Below, piece after piece: positions 1 to 9,184 of a stretch of 64,000 nt of DNA. Both the position numbers and the translations under genes were made by a program. The DNA lies in contig NZ_CP059833.1 of assembly GCF_014117265.1 (NCBI RefSeq), positions 2,201,069 through 2,265,068 of the forward strand, in the 5' to 3' direction. The stretch is from Corynebacterium hindlerae (GTDB lineage Bacteria > Actinomycetota > Actinomycetes > Mycobacteriales > Mycobacteriaceae). Each line of letters begins with the position of its first letter. Within the stretch, counting starts at the first letter, position 1. The notes beneath the pieces are model-generated. The model did no database searches. It saw only the letters and a program-made list of their open reading frames with translations, and was not told the origin of the DNA.

Positions 1-807
1 GCCGACTTCCTGGTGTTCAACGGTTCCCCGAAGCAGTTCCCCCAGCTGCCGGACAACATTAAATGGGTGCAGTTGTGCCTGGCTGGGATCGACGGATTCG
101 AAAAAGCCGGGGTGGTTGATCCAGCGAAGCGCTGGGCCAGTGCTCGCGGCGTGTTCGGGCGAACCGTCGCGGAGTCGGCAGTGGCGTTGCTCCTGGCGCA
201 GCTGCACGCGCATAAGAAGGTCTCTTCGTGGGAGGACCGGCCCGAGCTGGAGGAGACCACCGGGTGGTTGCACGACAAGACCGTGGCGATCATTGGGGCA
301 GGTGGCATTGGTCGCGACCTGATCCCGATGCTTAAAGGTTTTGGCTGCCACATTATCGCGGTGAACAATTCTGGTCGCCCGGTGGAAGGGGCAGATGAAA
401 CGGTAGCTGGTGCGGATGGTGTGTGGCCGCGCGCCGATTACTTCATTCTCGCAGCTCCGCTGACAGATGCGACATACCGCATGGTGAACGCGGACACGTT
501 GGCGCAGATGCCGGCGCACGCCGTGGTGGTCAACGTGGGGCGCGGTCCGTTGGTGGATACGGAGGCGCTCACCGCCGCGCTTGCCGACGGCCAGATCGCT
601 GGCGCCGCGTTAGACGTCACCGATCCAGAACCCCTGCCCGCTGACCACCCGCTGTGGGGCATGCCCAATGTTGTGATCACCCCACACGTGGCCAACACCT
701 CGGAGCGGATTCAGACGCTGATGGCACCGGCGACGCTGGCTAATGCAAAGGCCTTCGCAGCGGGGGAGGATATGCCCACGGAATTGATCCCTGGTCGCGG
801 ATACTGA
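1..807 (+). CDS. D-isomer specific 2-hydroxyacid dehydrogenase, 5' end outside window
   Basis: The reading frame is open from the first base, so the true start lies upstream and only about 268 residues are seen. The NAD-binding Rossmann motif GAGGIG is near visible residue 100. It is followed by the family signatures [13 protein letters not shown], the catalytic Glu region in [10 protein letters not shown] and the catalytic His in ITPHVANTS. The family reduces 2-keto acids or oxidises 2-hydroxy acids with NAD(P)H. The substrate cannot be read from sequence; it could be a SerA-like or a hydroxypyruvate/glyoxylate reductase-like enzyme. It lies 16 bases before proA, so the two may be cotranscribed. 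Confidence 0.9.
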   Translation, partial: ADFLVFNGSPKQFPQLPDNIKWVQLCLAGIDGFEKAGVVDPAKRWASARGVFGRTVAESAVALLLAQLHAHKKVSSWEDRPELEETTGWLHDKTVAIIGAGGIGRDLIPMLKGFGCHIIAVNNSGRPVEGADETVAGADGVWPRADYFILAAPLTDATYRMVNADTLAQMPAHAVVVNVGRGPLVDTEALTAALADGQIAGAALDVTDPEPLPADHPLWGMPNVVITPHVANTSERIQTLMAPATLANAKAFAAGEDMPTELIPGRGY

Positions 808-823
808 GATAAACTGTTCCACC

Positions 824-2065
824 ATGACGGAACGCGAAGAAGTCTTGGCAAAGGCCCGCGCTGCGAAAGCTATCACCGGTCAGGTGGCACAGCTGACCTC
901 GGGACAAAAGAATGAGATCCTGCTGGCGGCTGCTGATCGGTTGGTGGCGCGCACCGCTGACATCCTTGCCGCAAATGAGCAGGATATCGCTGCGGGGCGC
1001 GAGGCCGGGCTAGCGGATTCTTTGATTGATCGCCTGGCGCTTTCTGAGGAGCGCATCGCCGGTATCGCAGGGGGCTTGCGTCAGGTGGCGGGGCTCACCG
1101 ATCCGGTAGGCGAGGTACTGCGCGGCAGTGTGATGCCGAATGGAATCCAGATGAAGCAGGTTCGGGTGCCACTGGGCGTGATGGGCATGGTGTACGAGGC
1201 CCGCCCGAATGTCACGGTGGATGCCTTTGGACTTGCGCTGAAGTCCGGCAATGTGGCGCTGCTGCGTGGGTCGAAGTCTGCACGGAACTCCAATGCATGC
1301 TTGGTGGAGATTCTGCAGTCCGTGCTGGTGGAGCATGGGGTGCCAGCGGAAGCAGTGCAGTTGCTGCCATGTGAGACCCACGAGAGCGTCCAGGACCTGA
1401 TTACCGCCCGCGGTTTGGTGGACGTGGTGATCCCGCGCGGAGGTGCGGGTCTGATTAACGCCGTGATCTTGGGCGCGACCGTGCCGACGATTGAAACCGG
1501 CACTGGTAACTGCCACGTTTACATTGACCGCGACGCGGATCCTGAGCAGGCGGTGTCGATCCTGCTGAATTCCAAGACCCGCCGGGTGAGCGTGTGCAAC
1601 GCTGCGGAAACCGTGCTCCTTGACTCCGCGTTGCCTGACCCAGCCGTGTTCATCACAGCTCTGCAAGAGGCCGGGGTGCGGGTGCATGGAGACGTCGACA
1701 AGCTAGGCGCGGATGTGCCTGCAACGGAGGAGGACTTTGCGGAGGAGTACCTCTCCATGGACATCGCAGCCGCGCTTGTCGACGGCGTAGACGGCGCAAT
1801 CGCGCACATCGCCGAATACTCGTCTGGCCACACCGAAGCGATCGTGACCAACAACATCGTGAGCGCGCAACGGTTTGCTGATGCCGTCGATTCCGCTGCC
1901 GTCATGATCAACGCTTCCACCGCATTCACCGACGGTGAACAGTACGGCATGGGCGCAGAAATCGGGATTTCTACCCAGAAACTTCACGCGCGGGGCCCGA
2001 TGGCGCTGCCGGAGCTGACCACCACCAAGTGGATCCTGCAGGGAACGGGGCAGACCCGGCCATGA
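824..2065 (+). CDS. proA: Glutamate-5-semialdehyde dehydrogenase (gamma-glutamyl phosphate reductase)
   Basis: The 413-residue protein matches the usual ProA length. It reduces gamma-glutamyl phosphate to glutamate 5-semialdehyde with NADPH, the second step of proline synthesis in the cytoplasm. Recognisable blocks are the substrate-binding stretch [17 protein letters not shown] (about residue 115), GSKSARNSN, the IPRGG loop and the catalytic cysteine in [14 protein letters not shown] (about residue 258). The start is ATG at 824. Its stop overlaps the start of nadD as ATGA, implying translational coupling. proA beside nadD and rsfS is conserved in corynebacteria and mycobacteria. Confidence 0.97.
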   Translation: MTEREEVLAKARAAKAITGQVAQLTSGQKNEILLAAADRLVARTADILAANEQDIAAGREAGLADSLIDRLALSEERIAGIAGGLRQVAGLTDPVGEVLRGSVMPNGIQMKQVRVPLGVMGMVYEARPNVTVDAFGLALKSGNVALLRGSKSARNSNACLVEILQSVLVEHGVPAEAVQLLPCETHESVQDLITARGLVDVVIPRGGAGLINAVILGATVPTIETGTGNCHVYIDRDADPEQAVSILLNSKTRRVSVCNAAETVLLDSALPDPAVFITALQEAGVRVHGDVDKLGADVPATEEDFAEEYLSMDIAAALVDGVDGAIAHIAEYSSGHTEAIVTNNIVSAQRFADAVDSAAVMINASTAFTDGEQYGMGAEIGISTQKLHARGPMALPELTTTKWILQGTGQTRP

Positions 2066-2667
2066 CCGAGCAACCGTTTAAACGCATCGGGATCATGGGC
2101 GGCACCTTTGATCCGATCCACAACGGGCACCTCGTGGCCGGCTCGGAAGTCGCCTCCCGATACGGGCTTGACCTGGTCATTTACGTGCCAACAGGGCAGC
2201 CGTGGCAGAAAGCGGACCGGAAGGTTTCCAGCGCCGAGGACCGCTACCTGATGACGGTGATTGCTACGGCGTCGAATCCGTCGTTTAGGGTGTCCCGCGT
2301 CGATATTGAGCGCGGTGGGCCAACCTACACCATCGATACCCTCAATGACCTGCAGGAACTCTACCCGGATGCGGAGCTGTACTTCATCACCGGTGCCGAT
2401 GCGCTCGCCCAGATTGTCACGTGGCGGGATTGGCCGAAAATGTTCGAGCTCGCCCACTTCGTTGGGGTGACTCGACCGGGCTACGAACTCACCTCCGACA
2501 TTGACCCGGCGATCCACAAAGGCAGGGTGTCCTTGTTGGAAATTCCTGCGATGGCTATCTCCTCCACCGATTGCCGAGCTAGGGCCGCAGCGGGTCGCCC
2601 GGTATGGTACTTGGTCCCAGATGGCGTGGTGCAGTTCATTAACAAAATGGGCCTGTATCGGTCTTGA
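2062..2667 (+). CDS. nadD: Nicotinate-nucleotide adenylyltransferase
   Basis: NadD transfers AMP from ATP to nicotinic acid mononucleotide to give deamido-NAD, a late step of NAD synthesis. The N-terminus carries the nucleotidyltransferase motif [12 protein letters not shown], and the second family motif, SSTDCRAR, is near the C-terminus. The chosen ATG at 2062 overlaps the proA stop (ATGA) and puts the first strand directly before the motif. An in-frame start at 2029 would add 11 residues inside proA and is unlikely. The 201 residues are normal for the family. Confidence 0.96.
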   Translation: MTEQPFKRIGIMGGTFDPIHNGHLVAGSEVASRYGLDLVIYVPTGQPWQKADRKVSSAEDRYLMTVIATASNPSFRVSRVDIERGGPTYTIDTLNDLQELYPDAELYFITGADALAQIVTWRDWPKMFELAHFVGVTRPGYELTSDIDPAIHKGRVSLLEIPAMAISSTDCRARAAAGRPVWYLVPDGVVQFINKMGLYRS

Positions 2668-2737
2668 GCGGTCTCAACTGGCTTTAACCCCGGGGGGCGT
2701 GGAAAACTAGAGGGCAAACTACTACCAAAGGACTTTC

Positions 2738-3205
2738 GTGACTGCTTCTCAAGAATCGATTCGACTCGCCTCCATCGCTGCGCTGGCTGCAGATGACAAG
2801 CTGGCGGAGGAAATTGCCGTCATTGACGTTTCTGACGTGCTGACCATCACTGACGTGTTCGTGATTGCCTCGGCAAGCAACGAACGCCAGGTCAACGCGA
2901 TCGTGGAAGAGATTGAGGATAAGCTCACCGAGAATAAGGTGGAGCCGATTCGCCGTGAGGGCACGCGTGAAGGACGTTGGGCGCTGCTCGATTACGGCGA
3001 GTTCGTCATTCACATTTTCCGCACCCAGGAGCGCGAATACTACGGCCTGGACCGGTTGTGGCGCGACTGCCCACTGATTGACGTCGAAGGCATCGACACC
3101 CTGGAGCGCCCCAAGGCGTGGGAGACCGAGGTCAACGAGCGTGAAGTGTCCTCTATCGATGAGATCCCACTGGCAGAGAACGAGCCGGACGAGGACGAGC
3201 TGTGA
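2738..3205 (+). CDS. rsfS: Ribosomal silencing factor RsfS
   Basis: RsfS (Iojap/DUF143 family) binds ribosomal protein uL14 and blocks joining of the 30S and 50S subunits when nutrients are short. The core fold is visible in LAEEIAVIDVSDVLTITDVFVIASASNERQVNAI and in the EGTREGRWALLDYGEFVIHIF segment. The protein is 155 residues; the last 40 form an acidic tail as in other actinobacterial homologues. The start is GTG at 2738 with AAAGGA 5 bases upstream. It follows nadD by 70 bases, the usual pairing, and overlaps the next gene by GTGA. Confidence 0.95.
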   Translation: MTASQESIRLASIAALAADDKLAEEIAVIDVSDVLTITDVFVIASASNERQVNAIVEEIEDKLTENKVEPIRREGTREGRWALLDYGEFVIHIFRTQEREYYGLDRLWRDCPLIDVEGIDTLERPKAWETEVNEREVSSIDEIPLAENEPDEDEL

Positions 3206-3912
3206 CTCGTCAGCTCATCCTGATGCGCCACGGGGAGACGTTGTATAACGCCACCCGGCGGATGCAGGGCCAGATGGACACCGAGCTTTCTGAGGTCGGT
3301 ATCAAGCAGGCAGAACTCGCCGCTGACTATCTGGAAAACATGACGATCGGCCGGATAATCTCCAGCGACCTGTCCCGCGCCCATGAGACCGCGAAGGCGG
3401 TAGCGCGCCGGGTGGGTGGTGACGTGGTCGTCGATAAGCGCCTGCGTGAAACTCACCTTGGTCGCTGGCAGGGCATGAACCACGAGGAAGTGGATGAGCT
3501 GTTTCCTGGGGCGCGGGCGCTGTGGCGTCACGACGCCAGCTGGGCACCGCCTGGGGGAGAGTCGCGACTGGAGGTGGCGCAGCGGGCGCGCGCGGTTATC
3601 GACGAGCTGATGGCCGGTTACTCCGAGTGGGACGACGCCACGGTCCTCGTCGTCGCCCATGGGGGCACGATCGCGGCCCTGACCTCTGCTCTTTTGGAAT
3701 TGAGCCACGAACAGTACCCGATCTTCTCCGGTTTAAAGAACACGTGCTGGGCACAGCTCACGGCTCGCCCACGCTACTATCCGGGCAGCCTGGACGCTGA
3801 TGGTGAGGGGGATCCGGTGATTCCGCAAGCCCGGTTTACTTCGGACAATGTGTCCGATGCGCAGTGGTACTTGGACGGGTGGAACATGTCCGCCCCAAAG
3901 CGAGGCATGTAG
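3202..3912 (+). CDS. gpgP: Histidine phosphatase, probable glucosyl-3-phosphoglycerate phosphatase
   Basis: This 236-residue member of the phosphoglycerate mutase/histidine phosphatase superfamily has the phosphohistidine motif LMRHGET at residues 6-12 and the distal catalytic His in VVAHGGTIAA. In Mycobacterium tuberculosis the gene directly after rsfS (Rv2419c) is GpgP, which dephosphorylates glucosyl-3-phosphoglycerate during methylglucose lipopolysaccharide synthesis. The same position here supports that call, but the substrate is inferred from synteny only. The GTG start overlaps the rsfS stop, and the next gene begins immediately after its TAG. Confidence 0.85.
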   Translation: MTRQLILMRHGETLYNATRRMQGQMDTELSEVGIKQAELAADYLENMTIGRIISSDLSRAHETAKAVARRVGGDVVVDKRLRETHLGRWQGMNHEEVDELFPGARALWRHDASWAPPGGESRLEVAQRARAVIDELMAGYSEWDDATVLVVAHGGTIAALTSALLELSHEQYPIFSGLKNTCWAQLTARPRYYPGSLDADGEGDPVIPQARFTSDNVSDAQWYLDGWNMSAPKRGM

Positions 3913-4719
3913 ATGCCAGTACGGGTTGTCACCGATTCGTCTGTGGGGTTGCCGCAGGACATTGCGGAGGATTTGGAAATCACGGTGCTGCCGTTGCACG
4001 TGATGAGCCGTGGCGGTTCCACTTCGACCGCTGGGCTTACCGCGCTGGAACTGACGGCGGCCTATGCGCGACAGCTGGAGCGTGGCAAGGATGATGGGGT
4101 GCTGGCCCTGCATCTGTCGAAAGAACTGTCTTCTACCTGGACAAACGCAGTGACCGCTGCGGGGGTGTTCGACGGTAACGTCCACATCGTGGACACTAAC
4201 TCCGCGGGGATGGCAATTGGGGCTGCTGCCATGTCGGCCGCACGGCTAGCGAAGCAGGGCGAGGATCTGGAGACCTGCTATGAAGCTGCCGTGGATACCT
4301 TGGAACGTTCGGAGCTGTATCTGTATTTGCACCGGGTGGATGAGCTGCGGAAGTCGGGCCGTTTGTCACCTGCGATTGCGCTGATGTCCTCGGCGCTCGC
4401 GACCCGCCCGATCATGATGCTGCGCGAGGGCAAGCTTGAGCTGGCGGCTAAGACCCGCACGCAGACCAAAGCCTTTATCAAGTTGGTGGAGATGATCGCG
4501 GAGAAGGCGCAGGGCAAACCGGTGTTCATCGCGATCCAGCAGACGGAGGCTCGGGAAGCGGCCCGTGCGTTGCAAAAGACGATGCAGGCGGTGCTGCATG
4601 AAGACACGTCCTACATGATGGCTGACCTGGATGAAGCGATCGGGACCCACGTCGGTCCGGGCGCCTTGGCGGTGACCGTGGTCTATTCGGAGACCCCGGA
4701 GAATTCCACAGCCCACTAG
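3913..4719 (+). CDS. DegV family fatty-acid-binding protein
   Basis: The 268-residue protein begins with the DegV signature VRVVTDSSVGLPQDIAEDLEITVLPL. The conserved SSTW loop (residues about 75-78) and the block RVDELRKSGRLSPAIALMSSALATRPIM follow. DegV/FakB proteins hold one fatty acid and, in Firmicutes, present it to the kinase FakA; in actinobacteria the role is less clear. The ATG directly abuts the stop of the upstream phosphatase gene. A homologue is found in the same neighbourhood in mycobacteria (Rv2417c). Confidence 0.92.
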   Translation: MPVRVVTDSSVGLPQDIAEDLEITVLPLHVMSRGGSTSTAGLTALELTAAYARQLERGKDDGVLALHLSKELSSTWTNAVTAAGVFDGNVHIVDTNSAGMAIGAAAMSAARLAKQGEDLETCYEAAVDTLERSELYLYLHRVDELRKSGRLSPAIALMSSALATRPIMMLREGKLELAAKTRTQTKAFIKLVEMIAEKAQGKPVFIAIQQTEAREAARALQKTMQAVLHEDTSYMMADLDEAIGTHVGPGALAVTVVYSETPENSTAH

Positions 4720-4744
4720 TTGTCCACAGGTTGGTAGCGCTTGC

Positions 4745-4765
4745 GAGCCCGAGTCACGTGGGCTC
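4745..4765. terminator. Short hairpin between degV-type gene and comEA
   Basis: Arms GAGCCC (4745-4750) and GGGCTC (4760-4765) enclose a 9-base loop, 19 bases before the comEA start. There is no T-tract, so it could be a weak terminator or an upstream structure of comEA. Confidence 0.35.
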
Positions 4766-4783
4766 TGAGCTATCTTCAGCGGC

Positions 4784-5413
4784 ATGGATCTCGCCAGTCG
4801 CCTCACAGACCTCACCCGCCCGACCGGGGAAGAGGACCTTCTCGCCGTCAAATACCCGAAACCCCGATTGTCCATCGACCCCAAGCATGGGCTGTGGGTC
4901 GCCGTCAGCTGCGTGGTAGCACTCGTTGGATGGCTACTGCTTCGCGACGCCCCCACCACCGATTACACCTACACCGCGGCGGTCACTAGTTCACCGCCCG
5001 CCCCGTCTACCGTGGTGGTGAGCGTGGTAGGGGAGGTAGCCCGCCCTGGGTTGGTCACTCTCGCTCCCGATGCCCGCGTGGACGCAGCACTGCAAGTAGC
5101 GGGCCTCCTGCCTAGCGCAGATCTGGTTGCGCTGAACTTGGCCGAGAAGGTGGTTGATGGGAAACAGATCGTAGTCCCTGCTATCGGTGCCGCGCCCCCG
5201 GTCACAGCGGGGACGGAACTCGGCAAAATCAGCCTGAACTCGGCCACCGCCGCAGACCTGGAACAACTCGATGGAGTAGGGGCGAAAACCGCGGCGGCGA
5301 TCATCAAACACCGAGATCAGATCGGCGGGTTCACCTCGGTAGAGCAGCTGCAAGACGTGAAGGGAATTGGGCCCGCTAAGTACGCCGCGATTGCGCCGGA
5401 TGTGACGTTGTGA
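4784..5413 (+). CDS. comEA: ComEA-type helix-hairpin-helix DNA-binding protein
   Basis: The 209-residue protein has a cytoplasmic N-terminus, one membrane helix (about 37-54, GLWVAVSCVVALVGWLLL) and an SLBB-like domain (about 75-130, VSVVGEVARPGLVTL). It ends in a tandem helix-hairpin-helix domain (about 147-209, LNSATAADLEQLDGVGAKTAAAII and DVKGIGPAKYAAI). ComEA binds incoming double-stranded DNA outside the membrane during transformation. It overlaps comEC by GTGA, so both are made from one transcript. Transformation itself is not proven for this organism. Confidence 0.9.
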   Translation: MDLASRLTDLTRPTGEEDLLAVKYPKPRLSIDPKHGLWVAVSCVVALVGWLLLRDAPTTDYTYTAAVTSSPPAPSTVVVSVVGEVARPGLVTLAPDARVDAALQVAGLLPSADLVALNLAEKVVDGKQIVVPAIGAAPPVTAGTELGKISLNSATAADLEQLDGVGAKTAAAIIKHRDQIGGFTSVEQLQDVKGIGPAKYAAIAPDVTL

Positions 5414-6990
5414 AGGAGCTCCGCCTCCTGCCCGCAGCTGTCATCACCTGGCTCGTGGTGGGCCTGACGGTGGTGACTAGGTCGCCGTGGTTAGGGGCGG
5501 GGCTGGCGGTCCTCGCTGCGCTCAGCGCAGTGAAGTGGCGTGGGCAGGGGCTGGTGGTCGGGGCACTGGGGATGGCGGGACTTGTCACCTCATGGCTCCG
5601 CGTGCAGTCCGCTCCGGATTCTTACCCGGCACAGCTCGTAGCCCGTGTCACCAGCACTCCAACCACGACGCGGAGCGGGGGATGGATGGTGCGCCTGGAT
5701 ACCGGCAGGGCCATCGTCACCGGTTTTAGCAGGGACGAACCACCACCGACTGGCAGCACTGTGCAGGCAGATGTGGTGGCCCGGCCTACGGACCATCCTG
5801 AAGTCTCCCCGGTGCTGCTCACCATCAACCGCATGCACACTCTCCGCGAGGCAGACGGCATCACGGCATGGGCAACAAGCCTGAAGCAGTGGTATCGCAC
5901 CCAATGCGCGCACTATCTGGGGCCCAGCACCGAAGGACTGATCCCCGGCATGGTGCTCGGCGATACGACCGGCCAAACGCAGGCCGAGAAGGACATGTTT
6001 ATCAGCACGGGCCTGAGTCACCTCACGGCGGTTTCTGGATCGAATATCACCATCATCACTGTCGCCGCGGTGCTGGTGGCTAAAACGCTCACGTTGGGGC
6101 CACGGGTGCAGGTGGGGTGTGCGGCGTTGACATTGGCAGTATTCGTCACTGTTGTAGGCCCGGAGCCTTCGGTGCTGCGGGCCTGTGTCATGGGAATCGT
6201 GGGGCTCCTGGCTGTCATTGGCTCCGCCCAGGTGGAGCCAGCTCATGGGCTTGCGCTCGCCGTCATCGCGCTCCTGCTCGTCGATTCGAACCTAGCCACC
6301 AGTTTCGGGTTCGCCCTGTCGGTTGCTGCTACCGCCGGATTGGTGGCGCTGTCCCCGCTGATCTATCGGGCTTTGGTGCGGGGCAGGTGGGCGTCGAGAA
6401 GCCCTGATGTGCTGCTGCGTGCGCTGGCCGTCGCCATCGCTGCTGACCTGGTGACCATGCCGATCGTCGCGCTGATGTCCGGGCGGGTGCTGATCGCCAG
6501 CGTCCTGGCGAACGTGCTGGTCGTCGCGGCCGTCGCTCCCGTGACCATCATCGGTCTGCTCGCCGTCGCCGTCCCACCCTTACTGAAACTCGCGGAACCC
6601 TTCGCTTGGTGGATCGCCTTCGTCGCACGCCTGCTTGCCGACGCCCCACAGCTCACCATCCCCGCCCCCTGGGCATTACTACTAGCCGGGTGGCTCGTTT
6701 GGCTCATCCACATCCGCAAAGCCCACTGGCTGCTCCTCGGCGCGCTGTTACTCATCCCACGCCCCGGACCAGCCCCCGTTCCCCTTGACCACGTTGTTCA
6801 GCTAGACACCATCCCGAAGGACTACGTCGCCCCGCCCGGCGTGCAGGCCGTGGTCGTCCACGATCACGGACCGCCTTCGAAGCGGCCACACCGAACTAAA
6901 GAAGGCATCCCCATCCTGTACCCCAATCGCGACGGGCCCGTCCGTGTGTACCAAGATGGCAGCCAACGCGCCGAGCGTGGCCATTTCTAG
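5410..6990 (+). CDS. comEC: ComEC/Rec2-type DNA transport membrane protein
   Basis: The 526-residue polytopic membrane protein contains the Competence domain, with the hallmark GLIPGMVLGDTTG and GLSHLTAVSGSNITII (about residues 178-220), followed by many helices to about residue 455. ComEC forms the channel that passes single-stranded DNA into the cytoplasm. The C-terminal metallo-beta-lactamase domain of longer ComEC proteins is missing; only a hydrophilic tail of about 65 residues follows the last helix. The GTG start overlaps comEA. Confidence 0.9.
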   Translation: MKELRLLPAAVITWLVVGLTVVTRSPWLGAGLAVLAALSAVKWRGQGLVVGALGMAGLVTSWLRVQSAPDSYPAQLVARVTSTPTTTRSGGWMVRLDTGRAIVTGFSRDEPPPTGSTVQADVVARPTDHPEVSPVLLTINRMHTLREADGITAWATSLKQWYRTQCAHYLGPSTEGLIPGMVLGDTTGQTQAEKDMFISTGLSHLTAVSGSNITIITVAAVLVAKTLTLGPRVQVGCAALTLAVFVTVVGPEPSVLRACVMGIVGLLAVIGSAQVEPAHGLALAVIALLLVDSNLATSFGFALSVAATAGLVALSPLIYRALVRGRWASRSPDVLLRALAVAIAADLVTMPIVALMSGRVLIASVLANVLVVAAVAPVTIIGLLAVAVPPLLKLAEPFAWWIAFVARLLADAPQLTIPAPWALLLAGWLVWLIHIRKAHWLLLGALLLIPRPGPAPVPLDHVVQLDTIPKDYVAPPGVQAVVVHDHGPPSKRPHRTKEGIPILYPNRDGPVRVYQDGSQRAERGHF

Positions 6991-7003
6991 CTACCATGAA
7001 CAG

Positions 7004-7960
7004 GTGATCAATCCCGTGCACCTCATCCTTGGCGAAGAAGACTTCCTGGCCGAACGCCTCCAGAAAAGCATCCTGGACAAGCTGCGCGTGGAACTTCCCG
7101 CCGGGGAACAACTCCAGGTCACCTACACTCGCACCGGGCAGCTCACGCCCTACGAACTCGTGGACATGTTCAGCCCGTCCCTGTTCTCTGATACCCGCGC
7201 GCTCGTGTTCACCGACGCCGCCGAATCGGGCAAAGAACCCATGGATCTGCTGATCGATGCCTGCCGCAACGTCGCGCCCGGAATCACCGTCATCATCCGC
7301 CACACCGGAAAGGGCCGCACCAAATCCGCGGTGGACAAACTGAAAAAACTGGCGCAGGTCCATGAAGCAAACAAACTAAACGCGCGGGAACGCCAGGGGT
7401 TTGTCACCAACGAATTCCGTAACCTCGGCGTCCGTCCTACACCAGACGTGGTGCACGCGCTGCTCGAAGGCGTTGGATCAGACCTACGAGAACTAGCCTC
7501 CGCGGTATCCCAACTTGTGGCGGACACAAACGCACACGTTACCGTCGAAGATGTTCGCAAATACTACGAAGGTGTCGCCGAAGTCAGTGGCTTCGATATC
7601 GCTGACCTCGCCGTCTCCGGCCAAACCTCCCGTGCCGTCGCCTCGACGCGCCGGGCGCTACAGCTCGGCGTGCCACCTGTGCTCATCGCCGCGGCACTAT
7701 CGAACTCGGTCATCGCAGTGGCCCGATCCTACGCCATCAGGGGACGAACAAACGACTACGAACTCGCCCGTACCCTCGGTGTCCCACCGTTTAAAGTGAA
7801 ATCGATCCTGCAAGTGGCCCGCCGCTGGAACGGCGATGCCGTGTCCGATGCTGTGATCCTCATGGCGGACCTGGACGCCCGCACCAAAGGCCAAGGTGGG
7901 GACATCGACTTTGCGGTAGAAAGTGCGGTCCGCCAAATTTCGGAGCTCGCGAACCGCTAG
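7004..7960 (+). CDS. holA: DNA polymerase III delta subunit
   Basis: The delta subunit opens the beta sliding clamp and is part of the clamp loader. The product begins with the family-typical NPVHLILGEEDFLAERL and continues through the AAA-like fold, including IIRHTGKGRTKSAVDKLKKL, to the C-terminal helical domain ending AVESAVRQISELANR. I chose GTG at 7004 (318 residues) because it sits just before the first conserved strand. GTG at 6944 or ATG at 6956 would add up to 20 residues and overlap comEC. A position after comEA/comEC and before rpsT is usual in actinobacteria. Confidence 0.9.
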   Translation: MINPVHLILGEEDFLAERLQKSILDKLRVELPAGEQLQVTYTRTGQLTPYELVDMFSPSLFSDTRALVFTDAAESGKEPMDLLIDACRNVAPGITVIIRHTGKGRTKSAVDKLKKLAQVHEANKLNARERQGFVTNEFRNLGVRPTPDVVHALLEGVGSDLRELASAVSQLVADTNAHVTVEDVRKYYEGVAEVSGFDIADLAVSGQTSRAVASTRRALQLGVPPVLIAAALSNSVIAVARSYAIRGRTNDYELARTLGVPPFKVKSILQVARRWNGDAVSDAVILMADLDARTKGQGGDIDFAVESAVRQISELANR

Positions 7961-8003
7961 TTACACTAGACGTCATGTGTTTTAACCCGAGTACACCAAC
8001 CGC

Positions 8004-8651
8004 ATGACCCTTTCACACCTAGGCACCATCATCGCCTTGAACATCGCCGGGATGTTTACACCCGGCCCCGACTTTTTCCTCCTCCTCCGCCTGGCAGCCA
8101 GATCCCGCCGGCACGCGCTAGCCGCAGTAGGTGGTATTGCCGTTGGCATCCTCCTGTGGGTCACCCTCACAGTCCTCGGCACGGCGGCGCTGTTCGTCGC
8201 GAACCCATCCATCCTGGGGTGGATCCAACTCCTCGGTGGCCTATGGCTGCTTTACATGGGGTTCTCCATGGCCCGCTCCGGTTGGCAACAGCGAGTAAAC
8301 AAAGTCACCCTCAGCGAAATCCCCGTCGACCACATCCTCGGATCAATCTGGCACAACTTCCGACTAGGCCTGATCACCAACCTGTCTAACCCCAAGGCAG
8401 TGCTGTTTTTCGCCTCCATCATGTCGCCGTTCATGCCAGCCCACCCCAGTGTCACTACCTCGCTGGAAATCATTGCAGCCATTGTATTGTGCACTATTAT
8501 CGGCTTCAGCCTGCTGGTATTCGTCGTGTCGGCAGGAGTGGTGCGGCGTCGCCTCGTGGCCGCCGGCCCATGGATCGACCTGTTCGCAGGGATCTTCTTC
8601 TTCGCCGTCGGCTGCTGGATGGTCATCGAAGGCAGTACGGCGTTGCTCTAG
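8004..8651 (+). CDS. LysE/RhtB family amino acid exporter
   Basis: The 215-residue membrane protein has about six helices and starts with the family signature IALNIAGMFTPGPDFFLLL. Further marks are the GIAVGILLWVTLTVLG helix and the LGLITNLSNPKAVLFFASIMSPF segment. LysE-type carriers export basic or small neutral amino acids, or homoserine lactones. The substrate is not evident. It has its own upstream gap of 43 bases after holA and is followed by a strong shared terminator. Confidence 0.9.
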   Translation: MTLSHLGTIIALNIAGMFTPGPDFFLLLRLAARSRRHALAAVGGIAVGILLWVTLTVLGTAALFVANPSILGWIQLLGGLWLLYMGFSMARSGWQQRVNKVTLSEIPVDHILGSIWHNFRLGLITNLSNPKAVLFFASIMSPFMPAHPSVTTSLEIIAAIVLCTIIGFSLLVFVVSAGVVRRRLVAAGPWIDLFAGIFFFAVGCWMVIEGSTALL

Positions 8652-8661
8652 AAACACTAAA

Positions 8662-8696
8662 GCCCGGTCCCTCTCGTTAAGTTCGAGGGGCCGGGC
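8662..8696. terminator. Bidirectional terminator between lysE-type gene and rpsT
   Basis: A 12-bp GC-rich stem with one G-T pair (GCCCGGTCCCTC at 8662-8673 with GAGGGGCCGGGC at 8685-8696) encloses an 11-base loop. It lies between the convergent LysE-type and rpsT genes. Confidence 0.8.
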
Positions 8697-8780
8697 GTTA
8701 GAGATGGTGTGCAGGATTTGGTAAAGCAAACTGACGTTTTCTAGCGAAAAGGTGCTGTTTGCATTACCAAATTCAGCAAA

Positions 8781-9044
8781 CTAGTCCATCTTGTTCAGAG
8801 CCAGTGCCATGGAAGACTTCTTGTTGGCCGCGTTGTTGCGGTGGAAGACGCCCTTGGTCACAGCCTTGTCCAGGGAGCGGGAAGCTACGCGGAGCTGGGT
8901 CTCTGCTGCAGCCTTGTCGCCAGCCTCAACAGCTGCACGGAACTTGCGGATCTCGGTGCGAACTGCGGAGCGGATTGCCTGGTTGCGCTGACGAGCCTTT
9001 TCGTTCGTCTTGATGCGCTTCATCTGAGACTTGATGTTTGCCAT
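8781..9044 (-). CDS. rpsT: 30S ribosomal protein S20
   Basis: The 87-residue basic protein begins [21 protein letters not shown], the canonical S20 start, and ends [14 protein letters not shown]. It binds 16S rRNA early in small-subunit assembly. ATG at 9044 is preceded by AGAGGTAAAA. An upstream in-frame ATG at 9092 would add 16 non-family residues and is rejected. A short hairpin (GGACC/GGTCC, 9095-9107) lies in the leader. Confidence 0.97.
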   Translation of the reverse strand: MANIKSQMKRIKTNEKARQRNQAIRSAVRTEIRKFRAAVEAGDKAAAETQLRVASRSLDKAVTKGVFHRNNAANKKSSMALALNKMD

Positions 9045-9184
9045 TTTTACCTCTTTATGGTCGTGGTTTGCCACTAAAAACCCGACGTGCAAGCGGACCC
9101 AAGGTCCTGACCGCCTGATTGATCACGCGGGTGAAAAGTGAATAACGGGCAAAACTCTACCAGCCACGTTGTGTGTGGAACAAA

